Shown piece after piece: positions 1 through 8,347 of a stretch of DNA of 64,000 bases. How positions within the stretch are numbered: the first letter of the stretch is position 1; every line of letters starts with the position of its first letter. Source of the stretch: Stappia sp. 28M-7 (GTDB lineage Bacteria; Pseudomonadota; Alphaproteobacteria; Rhizobiales; Stappiaceae). The position numbers and the translations under genes were made by a program. The stretch is taken from assembly GCF_014252955.1 (NCBI RefSeq), contig NZ_JACMIA010000001.1, forward strand, positions 3,370,258-3,434,257, written 5' to 3'. The notes below the pieces were generated by a model, which saw only the letters and a program-made list of their open reading frames with translations, was not told the DNA's origin and ran no database searches.

Positions 1-52
1 GAAGGATGTTGCCCAACTGCAACGAAAGTGGCGGCGGAGAAACGGGGGGATG

Positions 53-3000
53 TCACTCCGCCGCCTGAGGCAGAGCCGGCGCGGGGGCCGGTGCACGCTC
101 TGCCACATCGGTATTCGCGGCCTCGGACCTGCCATCCTCGCGCCGTGCCTGCAGGGCGGCCATCACCTCGTCCTCGGTCTTGTCGAGGCGCTTGCGGAAC
201 CACAGGGCGTAGAGCGCCGGCAGGAAGACGAGAGTGAGCACGGTCGCGACCGTGAGCCCGCCGATCATCGCGATCGCCATAGGCCCCCAGAAGATGTTCA
301 TCGTCAGAGGAATGAAGGCGAGAACAGCCGCCAGCGCCGTCAGGATCACCGGCCTCGCTCGGCGGACGGTGGATTCGACGATTGCCCGCCGCATGGTGGC
401 ACCGGCATGAAGATCGTGATCGATCTGGTCGGCCAGAATGAGCGTGTTGCGCATCACCATGCCGCCCAGTGCGATAACGCCGAGAATGGCGACGAAGCCG
501 AACGCCGCATCGGCGATCAGCAGCGAGGCCACCGCCCCGATCAACCCGAGCGGGAAGGTCAGGAACACCAGCGCCATCTTCGAGAAAGACTGCATCTGCA
601 GCATGATCAGGACGGCCATGGCGAGGAACATCAGCGGGAACACCGCGGCCAGCGCCACATTGGCCTTGGCCGATTCCTCGGCCGCGCCGCCCGTGTCGAT
701 CCGGTAGCCCGCCGGTAGGCTCGCCTCGATCTCGCGCATCTTCGGCAGCAGGGAGGCGGTCACGTCCGGTGCCTGCAGGCCCGGCGCGACATCCGCCCGC
801 ACGGTCAGCACCGTCTCGCGATTGCGCCGCCACAGGATCGGATCCTCGGCCGTGTAGACGATGCGCGCCACCTGGGAGACAGGGATCGCCCGCCCGTCGC
901 GCACCTGCAGCACCATGTCGCCGATATCGCCGAGCGCGGCGCGCTCCGTCTCGTCGGCCCGCACCACGACGCCGATCGAATGGCGCCCCTCGCGCAGCGA
1001 CGTCACCTCGTATCCGGACAAGAGCGTCTGCAGCGACTGGCCGATCTCGGAGGTGGATAGCCCCAGCGCCCGCGCACGGTCCTGATCGACTTCCAGACGC
1101 ACTGACTTGACCTTCTCACCCCACTGCAGCTCGGTGTTGCGGGTGTCGGGGCTGGCCCGCATCACGTCGCGCACCTTAGCGGCGGCCTGGCGGACCTCTT
1201 CCAGATCCGGCCCCACGACGCGGAACTGCACCGGATAACCGACCGGCGGCCCGAGCTCGAGCTTGTTGGCCCGCCCTCGCACGGCCCCTTCCGACTCGGC
1301 AAACCGGGTCTGGAGCTGGCTGACCAGCGCGTCGGCATGCTCGCCGCCCTTGGTCTGAACCAGAATCAGCGCATAGCTCGGATTGGGCAGGGCCGGGTTG
1401 TACGCGAGGAAGAAGCGCGGCGCACCCGCCCCCACATAGGTGGTGAAATAGTCGACATGCTCATTGGTCTTGAGCCAGTCTTCGATGGCCTTCGCCTCGC
1501 GCTCGGTCGCCGCGAAGGACGCGCCTTCCGGTCCCTTGAGCTCGACCAGCACTTCCGGCCGCGAGGAGTTTGGAAAGAACTGCTGCTTGACGAAGCCCAT
1601 GCCGTAGCCCGCCAGAACCAGCAGGCCGACGGTCGCCAGCACCACCGGCAGGCGGAAGCGCACGGCGGCGGTGACCATCTTGCGCAGGCGGTTGTAGGAG
1701 GGCGTGTGGTAGATCGCCTCCTCGTCGATCTCGCCGCGCTCCGCCGCATGGCGCTCCAGCGAGCGCGGCAGCAGTTTCAGGCCGAGGTAGGGTGTGAAAA
1801 CGACCGCCACGAGCCAGGAGATCAGCAGCGCCGTCGTCACAACCCAGAAGATGCCGCCGGCATATTCGCCGGCCGCCGACTTGGCAAAGCCGACGGGCAG
1901 GAAGCCTGCCGCCGTCACCAGCGTGCCGGTCAGCATCGGAAAGGCAGTGGATTCCCAGGCGAAGGTCGCCGCGCGGAAGCGGTCCCAGCCCTGTTCGATC
2001 TTCACCACCATCATCTCGATGGCGATGATCGCATCGTCGACCAGCAGGCCGAGCGAGAGGATCAGCGCGCCGAGAGAGATGCGCTCCAGATCGATGCCCA
2101 TCAGCATCATCACCACGAAGGTGGCTCCAAGCGTCAGCGGCACGGAGAGCGCGACGATGATGCCGGTGCGAAAGCCGAGAGACAGGAAGGAGACCAGAAG
2201 CACGATCGAGATGGCGACGACGAACTTCAGCAGGAACTCGCCAACGGCCTCCTCAACCACTTCCGGCTGGTTGGAAACCTGGTGCAGTTCCGCGCCGACC
2301 GGCAGGCGATCCTTGATCTCGGCCGCCTTCTCATGCAGACGCTCGCCCAGTTCGAGCACATTGCCGCCTGCCGACATGGCAACGCCGAGCAGGATGGTGT
2401 CCTCGCCGTTGTAGCGGGCGACATAGCTTTGCGGATCGGCCACGCCGCGGCTGACCGTGGCGATGTCGCCGAGCCTGAACACCCGACCCTCCGCCTCGAC
2501 GGGAACAGCAGCCACCGCCTCGACGCCGGCAAGGCTGCCGCTGACCCGCACCTGCACGGTCTCGCTCGGGGTATCGACCGAACCGGACGGCACGACGGCA
2601 TTCTGGGCGGCAAGAGCATCGAAGATCGCGCTGGCAGGAATGCCGAGCGTCGCCAGCTTCGCATAGGAGATGTCGACATGGATCTTCTGGTCCTGCTCGC
2701 CGAAGAGCTGGACCTTTTCAACGCCAGGCACGGCCAGGAGCGACTGGCGGGCCATCTCGGCAAGGTCCGACAGCTCAGTCCAGGTCGCCCCCGGCGCGGT
2801 GAGCGCGTGAACCTGCACGTAGACGTCGGCATATTCGTCGTTGAAGAACGGACCGCGCACGCCCTGGGGCAATTCGCCTGAAATATCGCCCACCTTCTTG
2901 CGCGCCTGATACCACAGCTCCTCGACCTCCGAGGGCGGCGTCGCATCCTGCAGGACGATCTGGGTCGCCATGAAGCCGGGGCGGGTATAGGTCTCCAGCC

Positions 3001-3244
3001 GCAACAGCCAGGGCAGCGTCTGCAGGCGGGTTTCGACGCGGTCGGCAACCTGCTCCTGCATCTCCTGCGCACTGGCACCCGGCCACACGGCCGTCACCAC
3101 CATCACCTTCACGGTGAAGGCCGGATCCTCGTTGCGGCCGAGATTGCCATAGGCATAAACGCCGGCAAGCGCCGTCACGATGATGAAGAAGAGAACGAGC
3201 GTCTGGTGCCGAATGGCCCAGGCGGACAGGTTGAAGCTGCTCAT
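53..3244 (-). CDS. RND-family efflux transporter permease (AcrB/HAE1-like)
   Basis: This 1063-residue protein is a full-length inner-membrane RND pump, expected to export hydrophobic compounds by proton antiport with a periplasmic adaptor and an outer-membrane channel. Residues 15-33 form the first membrane helix and a GASAQEMQEQV segment of the porter domain follows near residue 56. The TM4 proton-relay acidic pair is visible as D403-D404 in LGLLVDDAII, and two blocks of membrane helices (about 340-560 and 880-1040) frame two periplasmic loops. Its ATG overlaps the stop of the upstream adaptor gene in an ATGA, so the two are translationally coupled. No outer-membrane TolC-type gene is adjacent. 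The substrate cannot be told from sequence; the NLGRNEDPAFTVK start resembles the subgroup usually paired with lipoprotein adaptors. Confidence 0.93.
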   Translation of the reverse strand: MSSFNLSAWAIRHQTLVLFFIIVTALAGVYAYGNLGRNEDPAFTVKVMVVTAVWPGASAQEMQEQVADRVETRLQTLPWLLRLETYTRPGFMATQIVLQDATPPSEVEELWYQARKKVGDISGELPQGVRGPFFNDEYADVYVQVHALTAPGATWTELSDLAEMARQSLLAVPGVEKVQLFGEQDQKIHVDISYAKLATLGIPASAIFDALAAQNAVVPSGSVDTPSETVQVRVSGSLAGVEAVAAVPVEAEGRVFRLGDIATVSRGVADPQSYVARYNGEDTILLGVAMSAGGNVLELGERLHEKAAEIKDRLPVGAELHQVSNQPEVVEEAVGEFLLKFVVAISIVLLVSFLSLGFRTGIIVALSVPLTLGATFVVMMLMGIDLERISLGALILSLGLLVDDAIIAIEMMVVKIEQGWDRFRAATFAWESTAFPMLTGTLVTAAGFLPVGFAKSAAGEYAGGIFWVVTTALLISWLVAVVFTPYLGLKLLPRSLERHAAERGEIDEEAIYHTPSYNRLRKMVTAAVRFRLPVVLATVGLLVLAGYGMGFVKQQFFPNSSRPEVLVELKGPEGASFAATEREAKAIEDWLKTNEHVDYFTTYVGAGAPRFFLAYNPALPNPSYALILVQTKGGEHADALVSQLQTRFAESEGAVRGRANKLELGPPVGYPVQFRVVGPDLEEVRQAAAKVRDVMRASPDTRNTELQWGEKVKSVRLEVDQDRARALGLSTSEIGQSLQTLLSGYEVTSLREGRHSIGVVVRADETERAALGDIGDMVLQVRDGRAIPVSQVARIVYTAEDPILWRRNRETVLTVRADVAPGLQAPDVTASLLPKMREIEASLPAGYRIDTGGAAEESAKANVALAAVFPLMFLAMAVLIMLQMQSFSKMALVFLTFPLGLIGAVASLLIADAAFGFVAILGVIALGGMVMRNTLILADQIDHDLHAGATMRRAIVESTVRRARPVILTALAAVLAFIPLTMNIFWGPMAIAMIGGLTVATVLTLVFLPALYALWFRKRLDKTEDEVMAALQARREDGRSEAANTDVAERAPAPAPALPQAAE

Positions 3245-4431
3245 CGCAGCGCCCCCACCTGCACCGGGCCGCGCGACTCGCGCAGCACCGCCTTCAGCGT
3301 CAGACCGGGATCGATCCGGTGCACCCCGAGGCTGACCACATGGGCGCCTGGCTCGAGGCCGGAAATGACGGCGCGCTCGGCCTCAATGCGGTGCACCTTG
3401 ACCGGCACAGCCTCGACGTGTTCCGCCCCCGGATCCGCCCGCCACACATTGGGCGCATCGCCCGAATACCAGACGGCGGTCAAGGGCACGGCAACCTCGT
3501 CCTGTCGTGCCACCTGCTGCAGATGGACCGTCGCAGTCATCCCCAGCCGCGCGTCAACAGTAGGGTCGTCGATGGCAAACCGTGCGGTGAAGGTTCGCGC
3601 GGCCGCATCTGCGACCGGCGAGAGCTCGCGAAGCCGGGCCTGATAGAGCCGGTCCGGGCTGGCCCACAACGTCACGCTCGCCCGCGCCGCTTCAAGGCCG
3701 GCGACCTGCGCCTCGGGAATCGCAACTTCCACCTCGCGCTCGCTGTCTCCAGCGATCCGGACGATGCCCTGTCCTGCGGTAACGACCTCGCCGGGCTCGG
3801 CCGTCACAGCCGTCACCACCCCGTCGCGATCCGCGCGCAAGGTGGCATAGGCGAGCTGGTTTTCGGCGAGAATGCGCTGCTCGGACGCGGCCTTCAGCGC
3901 GGCAGCCGCTGCATCGTCGGCGGCGACGGCCTGATCGAGCGCGGATTGCGAGACATGCCCCTTGGCCTGCAGCGCGGCGATCCGCGTCCGGTCCTCGGCC
4001 GTCCTGCGGGCCTGCGCCTGTGCGGCCCGCTCCTCCGCTTCGCGGGCCCGCAGGCTCGCACGCAAATCTTCCTCATCCAGGCTGGCGAGGCGCTGGCCGG
4101 CCGTCACCCTGTCGCCGACATCCACAAGCCGTTCGGAAATCTTGCCGCCGACCCGGAAGGCGGACGGCGCGTCGCTGCGGGCGTGGACGGTGCCTGAGAA
4201 AGTGAGGTCGTGGCCATCGGCCTTCACGGCCGGTTCGACCCACACGACACGAGGCGATGCGGCGGAGGTGTCCGCTTCCTCGGCCGCCTGCGGCTGGCAG
4301 GCGGCGACCAACACGGCCGTCAACAGGACCGCGCCGACCCGCCCCGCAGGGCGACCGAGATTGAACCATGTACCAACCGATGGAGGAAACGCCGGAAATG
4401 CGGAGGCGAGAGATGCGGGGAAGCTGCTCAT
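3241..4431 (-). CDS. RND efflux periplasmic adaptor (membrane fusion) lipoprotein
   Basis: This 396-residue adaptor would bridge the RND pump encoded immediately downstream to an outer-membrane channel. A hydrophobic stretch ends in a lipobox (LVAAC, Cys45), so the mature protein should be a lipoprotein. A biotinyl-lipoyl-like half motif (VGDRVTAGQRLASLDEEDL) and an Ala/Arg-rich coiled hairpin with many AAQAQ-type repeats follow, then the second lipoyl half and a beta-barrel. I chose the ATG at 4431 because AAAGG lies nine bases upstream; an in-frame ATG at 4488 has no ribosome site and falls near the predicted transcript start. A sigma-70-like promoter sits at 4519-4548. The divergent TetR gene is its likely repressor. 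Confidence 0.9.
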   Translation of the reverse strand: MSSFPASLASAFPAFPPSVGTWFNLGRPAGRVGAVLLTAVLVAACQPQAAEEADTSAASPRVVWVEPAVKADGHDLTFSGTVHARSDAPSAFRVGGKISERLVDVGDRVTAGQRLASLDEEDLRASLRAREAEERAAQAQARRTAEDRTRIAALQAKGHVSQSALDQAVAADDAAAAALKAASEQRILAENQLAYATLRADRDGVVTAVTAEPGEVVTAGQGIVRIAGDSEREVEVAIPEAQVAGLEAARASVTLWASPDRLYQARLRELSPVADAAARTFTARFAIDDPTVDARLGMTATVHLQQVARQDEVAVPLTAVWYSGDAPNVWRADPGAEHVEAVPVKVHRIEAERAVISGLEPGAHVVSLGVHRIDPGLTLKAVLRESRGPVQVGALR

Positions 4432-4518
4432 CACTTGAGGCCTTTCGGGCGCATTATCGTCGGCACCGAGCCGACCGGCTGGAAACATGGAACGAGCGCG
4501 AACACCTCCGCGCGACCC

Positions 4519-4548
4519 TCAATATGGATGACAAGTGACGATTGTCAA
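4519..4548 (-). promoter_or_regulatory. Probable sigma-70 promoter of the RND efflux operon
   Basis: On the minus strand a perfect TTGACA (plus positions 4543-4548) is followed 18 bases later by TATTGA (4519-4524). The start would fall about 80 bases upstream of the adaptor ATG. It overlaps the inverted repeat at 4529-4547 and the opposing tetR promoter. Confidence 0.6.
4529..4547. promoter_or_regulatory. Inverted repeat, candidate TetR operator
   Basis: TGACAAGTGACGATTGTCA has 6-bp arms (TGACAA/TTGTCA) around a 7-bp centre. It lies between the -10 and -35 of the efflux promoter and includes the -35 of the opposing promoter, the classical place for a TetR-family repressor to block both directions. 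A second TGACG/CGTCA pair overlaps it (4536-4557). Confidence 0.55.
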
Positions 4549-4570
4549 TAAACGTCAGTGAACATATATT
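4542..4570 (+). promoter_or_regulatory. Probable sigma-70 promoter of the divergent tetR gene
   Basis: TTGTCA (4542-4547), a 17-base spacer and TATATT (4565-4570) make a near-consensus promoter reading toward the TetR gene, whose ATG is about 240 bases further on. Nothing else is evident in the remaining leader (4571-4812). Confidence 0.55.
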
Positions 4571-4812
4571 AGTCGTCAGAAGGCGCCGGTGCCTGCAGAC
4601 AGAGCCCGGCGCATGCCGTTCGGCCAAGCGTTTGCATGACGTCTGAAAGGTCCCGCCGGGCGGGTCGCGAAACAGACCTTCGGTTCCGGGACGAGTTGAC
4701 GCAGGCGGCCATGGCTCCCATTGTGAGCCTGCGTTGCCGCGCTCGTTTTCGATGGCATTCAGGCAACCAAGGCCGCAGGCTCAAGAACCAGAAATGACCG
4801 GATCAGTGCATC

Positions 4813-5511
4813 ATGACTGACTTGCTGGAAATGGAAGAGGCAGCCGCCCGGGACGGGACGAACAGTCCGGCGACCCGCGAGACGCGCAGACGCATCGTCG
4901 AGAAGGCAAGCGAACTGTTCCATCTTTACGGCTACCAGAAGACCACCGTGGCCGACATCGCCCGCGAACTGGGAATGTCACCGGCCAACGTCTATCGCTT
5001 CTTCGCTTCCAAGGCCGAGTTGACCAAGGCGGTCACGGTGATTGTGACCAGCGGTCTTCGCGCCGCCATGGAGCGGGATATCGAGGCCTGCGGCGGTACC
5101 AGCAGCGACAAGCTGCGCAAGATGGTCCGCCAGCACTTTCATCATGTGCGCGATCACTACACGGACAACAGGAAGATCCACGACCTGCTGGAAGCCGCCA
5201 TGGACGAGGCGTGGGACGAAATAGAAATCCACAAGGCCGAGATGCGGGAGAGCTTCTCCCATCTGATTCAGGAAGGCATCGAGCGGGGTGAATTTCCTCA
5301 ACAGGACGTCGAGACCTCGGCCCTGCTGTTCCAGCATTCGCTCGTGATGTTCTTCCATCCGGCGCTGGTGGCGCAGACCTGTCGCTGCCTGCCGGAAGGA
5401 CATCAGGACATGATGTTCGAGCCGATGGTGGATTTCGCGCTGGCAGCGCTCCGCGATGGCCGGTTTCGTGCCTTGCCTGCCGAGGTCACCGCTCCCGCCG
5501 CGTCGTGCTGA
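4813..5511 (+). CDS. TetR/AcrR-family transcriptional regulator
   Basis: This 232-residue protein has a canonical TetR helix-turn-helix near residues 38-64 (TTVADIARELGMSPANVYRFF, with the recognition helix SPANVYRFFASK). The C-terminal helical domain is of normal length and probably binds the inducing ligand. It is transcribed away from the RND efflux operon and shares a compact control region holding an inverted repeat across two promoters, so it most likely represses the pump and itself until a pump substrate binds. The start follows no strong Shine-Dalgarno sequence; residues before about 25 are low-complexity and acidic, so a slightly later start is possible. The ligand is unknown. Confidence 0.9.
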   Translation: MTDLLEMEEAAARDGTNSPATRETRRRIVEKASELFHLYGYQKTTVADIARELGMSPANVYRFFASKAELTKAVTVIVTSGLRAAMERDIEACGGTSSDKLRKMVRQHFHHVRDHYTDNRKIHDLLEAAMDEAWDEIEIHKAEMRESFSHLIQEGIERGEFPQQDVETSALLFQHSLVMFFHPALVAQTCRCLPEGHQDMMFEPMVDFALAALRDGRFRALPAEVTAPAASC

Positions 5512-5574
5512 GGTCCGGCCCCGCGTCGGGAGAGCCGCAGGCCGCCGCCGCAGGCAAATCGCCGACCGAAAGCC

Positions 5575-6702
5575 TCAGGGCGTGCGGCCGTCGAGCATCT
5601 GCCGGTCGCTAACCTCGCTCCAGGGCGTCAGCCGCTCCAGCGCGCGGATATAGCTGGCATGGATGTCGCGGGCGACGTCGCCGGTATTGGCCAGCGCGCC
5701 GACGACATCCTTCGACGTGGTCTGCAGGGCCTGCATGACCGGCTGCGGGAAGCGCCGCAGCTCGACCCCGTCCTCGCCCACCAGCTGCCGCAGGGCCTCG
5801 GAATTGCGCCAGGCGCTCTCGGCGATGGAATGCAGCGTCTCCATGCGGCAGGCGGCGACGATCACCCCCTTCAGATCGTCCGGCAGCCCGTCATAGGCCA
5901 CCTGGTTGATCAGGGTCTCGCTCGCCCCGTTCGGCTCGTGGAAGCCCGGCGTGTAGCAAAGCTTCGAGACGTTCTGGAAGCCCATCGCCCGGTCGGCTTC
6001 CGGCCCGAGGAATTCCGCCGCATCGAGAAGTCCGCTCTGCAGCGCCGGCACGATCTCCGCCGGCGGCAACGAGACCGGCGTCGCCCCCAGGCGCCGCATC
6101 ACCTCTCCGCCGAGGCCGGTCATGCGGATGCGCAGGCCGCGCAGGTCGTCCAGCGACATGACCGGGCGCATGAACCAGCCGCCGAGCTGCGGCCCGCTGT
6201 TGCCGCCCATCAGCGGCTTGATGCCGAACGGCGCGTAAAGCCGCTCCCAAAGGCCCATGCCGCCGCCCTGCTCAAGCCAGGTCACATGCTCGTAAGGCAA
6301 AAGGCCGAAGGGCACGGCGGAGAAGAAGACGGCAGCCGGCAGCCGGTCCTGCCAGAAGGCGGGAGAGGCATGGCCCATCTGCGCCGTGCCGGCCGACACC
6401 GCGTCGAACACCTCGCCGCCCGCCACCAGTCCGCCGGCGGGAAACAGGCGCACGCGCATGCGCCCGCCGCTGAGGCGCGCGATCGCATCGCAGATCCGCG
6501 AGGCAGACACGCCCGGTCCCGGCTGGTCGGCCGGCCAGGTGGTCACCATCTTCCATTCGATCGTCGTCTGGGCGAGCGCGGGCGTCGCCAGCCCGCCGGC
6601 AAGCCCGAGGCTAGAGAGCCCCAGTCCCGCCAACCCGAGCGCACCGCGCCGCGTCACGCCGGACGCGCGGGAGGAGGATGACGATGTCTTGCGATGTTTC
6701 AT
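5575..6702 (-). CDS. TRAP transporter substrate-binding protein (DctP family), Tat-exported
   Basis: This 375-residue protein is a periplasmic solute receptor for a tripartite ATP-independent transporter. With the start at 6702 it has a Tat-type leader: a Ser/Arg-rich n-region, the twin arginines R18-R19 in VTRRGALGL, a long Gly/Leu core and an ALAQ cleavage site. The mature protein begins IEWKMVTTWP, typical of DctP proteins for keto acids and related organic anions, and carries the PVMSLDDLRGLRIR hinge motif with the family arginine. No DctQ or DctM permease gene adjoins it, so its membrane partners must lie elsewhere. An upstream in-frame ATG at 6810 would add 36 Arg-rich residues and spoil the leader, so I did not use it. 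Confidence 0.9.
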   Translation of the reverse strand: MKHRKTSSSSSRASGVTRRGALGLAGLGLSSLGLAGGLATPALAQTTIEWKMVTTWPADQPGPGVSASRICDAIARLSGGRMRVRLFPAGGLVAGGEVFDAVSAGTAQMGHASPAFWQDRLPAAVFFSAVPFGLLPYEHVTWLEQGGGMGLWERLYAPFGIKPLMGGNSGPQLGGWFMRPVMSLDDLRGLRIRMTGLGGEVMRRLGATPVSLPPAEIVPALQSGLLDAAEFLGPEADRAMGFQNVSKLCYTPGFHEPNGASETLINQVAYDGLPDDLKGVIVAACRMETLHSIAESAWRNSEALRQLVGEDGVELRRFPQPVMQALQTTSKDVVGALANTGDVARDIHASYIRALERLTPWSEVSDRQMLDGRTP

Positions 6703-6966
6703 TCGGCGTCTGGAACCATGTCTGCGGAACGTGCCGTGCCCCTGAACGTGCCGTCTTCGCACGGGCGGTGCGAACCGGTGTTTCATGGCAGACTCCGACA
6801 TGGCGGGCAACTGCGCAAGTCCCGCAAGATCAAAGTTTCACAACCCTGCGCAACATCGCGCGACCCAACGTGAACGGCCGTCGTTGTCCCTTGCCCCGCT
6901 GTTCCGCATCCGCTTCACTGTCGCGATGAGTCGCGGCCCTTGCCGCCCAGCCAGCCGGAGACGTCC

Positions 6967-7203
6967 ATGGTTCCGTTTTTCGTGATGATCAAATGCCATC
7001 TCGGCAAGGCCTACCAGGTGGCCAACGCCATCGCCGACGCGGAGATCGCCTCCGAGATCTATTCGACCGCCGGCGACTTCGACCTCCTGGTGAAGTTCTA
7101 CGTCGACGACGAGACGGATATCGGCCATTTCGTCAATGAGAAGGTCCATCCCTTCGACGGCATTCTCGACACCAAGACGATGATCACGTTCAAGGCGTTC
7201 TGA
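6967..7203 (+). CDS. Stand-alone Lrp/AsnC ligand-binding (RAM) domain protein
   Basis: The 78-residue product is only the effector-binding half of an Lrp/AsnC regulator: MVPFFVMIKCHLGKAYQVAN opens a beta-alpha-beta fold, and TAGDFDLLVKFYV carries the Gly-Asp ligand-pocket motif. There is no DNA-binding domain. Such proteins form ring oligomers and bind amino acids; their target is usually unknown. GGAG lies six bases before the chosen ATG; an ATG at 6940 lacks one. The gene ends within an 11-bp hairpin and converges on the EamA gene. Confidence 0.85.
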   Translation: MVPFFVMIKCHLGKAYQVANAIADAEIASEIYSTAGDFDLLVKFYVDDETDIGHFVNEKVHPFDGILDTKTMITFKAF

Positions 7204-7215
7204 CACGCCTTGAAC
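7188..7215. terminator. Hairpin across the stop codon of the RAM-domain gene
   Basis: GTTCAAGGCGT and ACGCCTTGAAC form an 11-bp stem with a 6-base loop holding the stop codon. There is no T-run, so it may be a weak or factor-assisted terminator between convergent genes, or an mRNA end-stabiliser. Confidence 0.45.
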
Positions 7216-7228
7216 GGCCCTTCCCGGC

Positions 7229-8209
7229 TCAGGCCTTCGACGGGGTGACCGTGCTGCGTTCGCGGGACCTGTCGAGGCCGAGCTGGTGCTCGCGGAAGAT
7301 GACGAAGACGCCCGCGCCGATGACGATGGCCGCGCCGCCGACCACTTCCAGCGTCGGGATTTCCGCAAAGACGATCCAGCCGACCAGCACCGTCCACAGC
7401 ATCGTCGTGTATTCGAACGGCGCGATGGTGGAAGCGTCGGCGTAGCGATAGCTCTGGGTCAGCAGGATCTGGCCGATGCCGCCGGACAGGCCGATGGCGA
7501 CGAGGATGATGGCGTCGTTCAGGTCCGGCATCACCCAGCCGAACGGCGCCGACATCAACGCGAAGACCGAGGTCACGGCCGCGAACCAGACGACAATGGT
7601 CGAGGTCCGCTCGGTTCCGGTGAGCCGCCGCACGGTGATCATCGCCAGCGCCATGAAGATCGCGCTGGCGAAGGCCAGCATCGCCCCGAGCGAGGCTTCC
7701 TCCGTCGGCGCGACGCCGGACAGATGCGGCGACAGGATGATGAGAATGCCGAGGAAGCCGACGACGACGGCGCTCCAGCGATAGGCGCGCACCTTTTCGC
7801 GCAGGATGATGGCGGCCAGCGCCACGGTGACGAGCGGGGCGGAAAAGCTGATCGCCGTCGCATCGGGCAGCGGCAGGCGGGCGATGGCGGCGAACCACAG
7901 GGACATCGCCGTCCCGCCGACGATGGCGCGGCTGATATGGCCCCAGGGGCGCTTCGTGGAAAAGGCCTCGCCCAACTGGCCCTGCCAGGCGATGACCAGC
8001 AGAACCGGCAGCATGCCGAAGAACGAGCGGGCGAAGATCACCTCACCGACCGGATAGGCCCCGTCGAGCAGCTTCACCATGGCGATCATGCCGGTGAAGA
8101 CGAGGGCCGAAACCACCTTCAGCGCAATACCGAGCCTGGGGTTGTAGGCGTTGAAATCTTTGGCGACCGGTGTCTGTCCGGTCGTCGTGTCGGCGCGTTC
8201 GGAGGCCAT
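7229..8209 (-). CDS. EamA-family (DMT) transporter, copy 1
   Basis: The 326-residue protein has ten hydrophobic segments arranged as two EamA repeats, the plan of drug/metabolite transporters. Characteristic pieces are ARLPLPDATAISFSAPLVT in the first repeat and PFEYTTMLWTVLVGW in the second. It lies convergent to the RAM-domain gene and upstream of the CoxL-like gene on the same strand, with 138 bases between them. It is clearly paralogous to the EamA protein at 10950-11948 (shared LPLxDATAIxFS and HRW/YRW-GFLGxxxIL blocks). DMT substrates range from amino acids to nucleosides and cannot be predicted here. Confidence 0.9.
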   Translation of the reverse strand: MASERADTTTGQTPVAKDFNAYNPRLGIALKVVSALVFTGMIAMVKLLDGAYPVGEVIFARSFFGMLPVLLVIAWQGQLGEAFSTKRPWGHISRAIVGGTAMSLWFAAIARLPLPDATAISFSAPLVTVALAAIILREKVRAYRWSAVVVGFLGILIILSPHLSGVAPTEEASLGAMLAFASAIFMALAMITVRRLTGTERTSTIVVWFAAVTSVFALMSAPFGWVMPDLNDAIILVAIGLSGGIGQILLTQSYRYADASTIAPFEYTTMLWTVLVGWIVFAEIPTLEVVGGAAIVIGAGVFVIFREHQLGLDRSRERSTVTPSKA

Positions 8210-8265
8210 TGCGTGTCAGGATCTGCCGGTGGCACCGGCCTGTCTGACAGCCCGGAAAGGTGGAA

Positions 8266-8285
8266 CATCCTTTATTTATAGGATG
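8266..8285. promoter_or_regulatory. AT-rich inverted repeat upstream of EamA copy 1
   Basis: CATCCT-(8)-AGGATG flanks an AT-only centre that on the minus strand reads CCTATAAATAAAGG, including a TATAAA -10-like hexamer. No good -35 was seen. It is a plausible operator and promoter for the minus-strand transporter gene. Confidence 0.3.
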
Positions 8286-8347
8286 AATCGCGCAGGGCTG
8301 CCCATGGGAATTGCAGGGCACCCTTGCGCGAAACACATGACCTTGCG

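Noticed and set aside
1337-2881. 514-codon plus-strand frame inside the RND gene
   Set aside because: It is antisense to the RND permease, rich in His/Gln/Arg with no recognisable domain.
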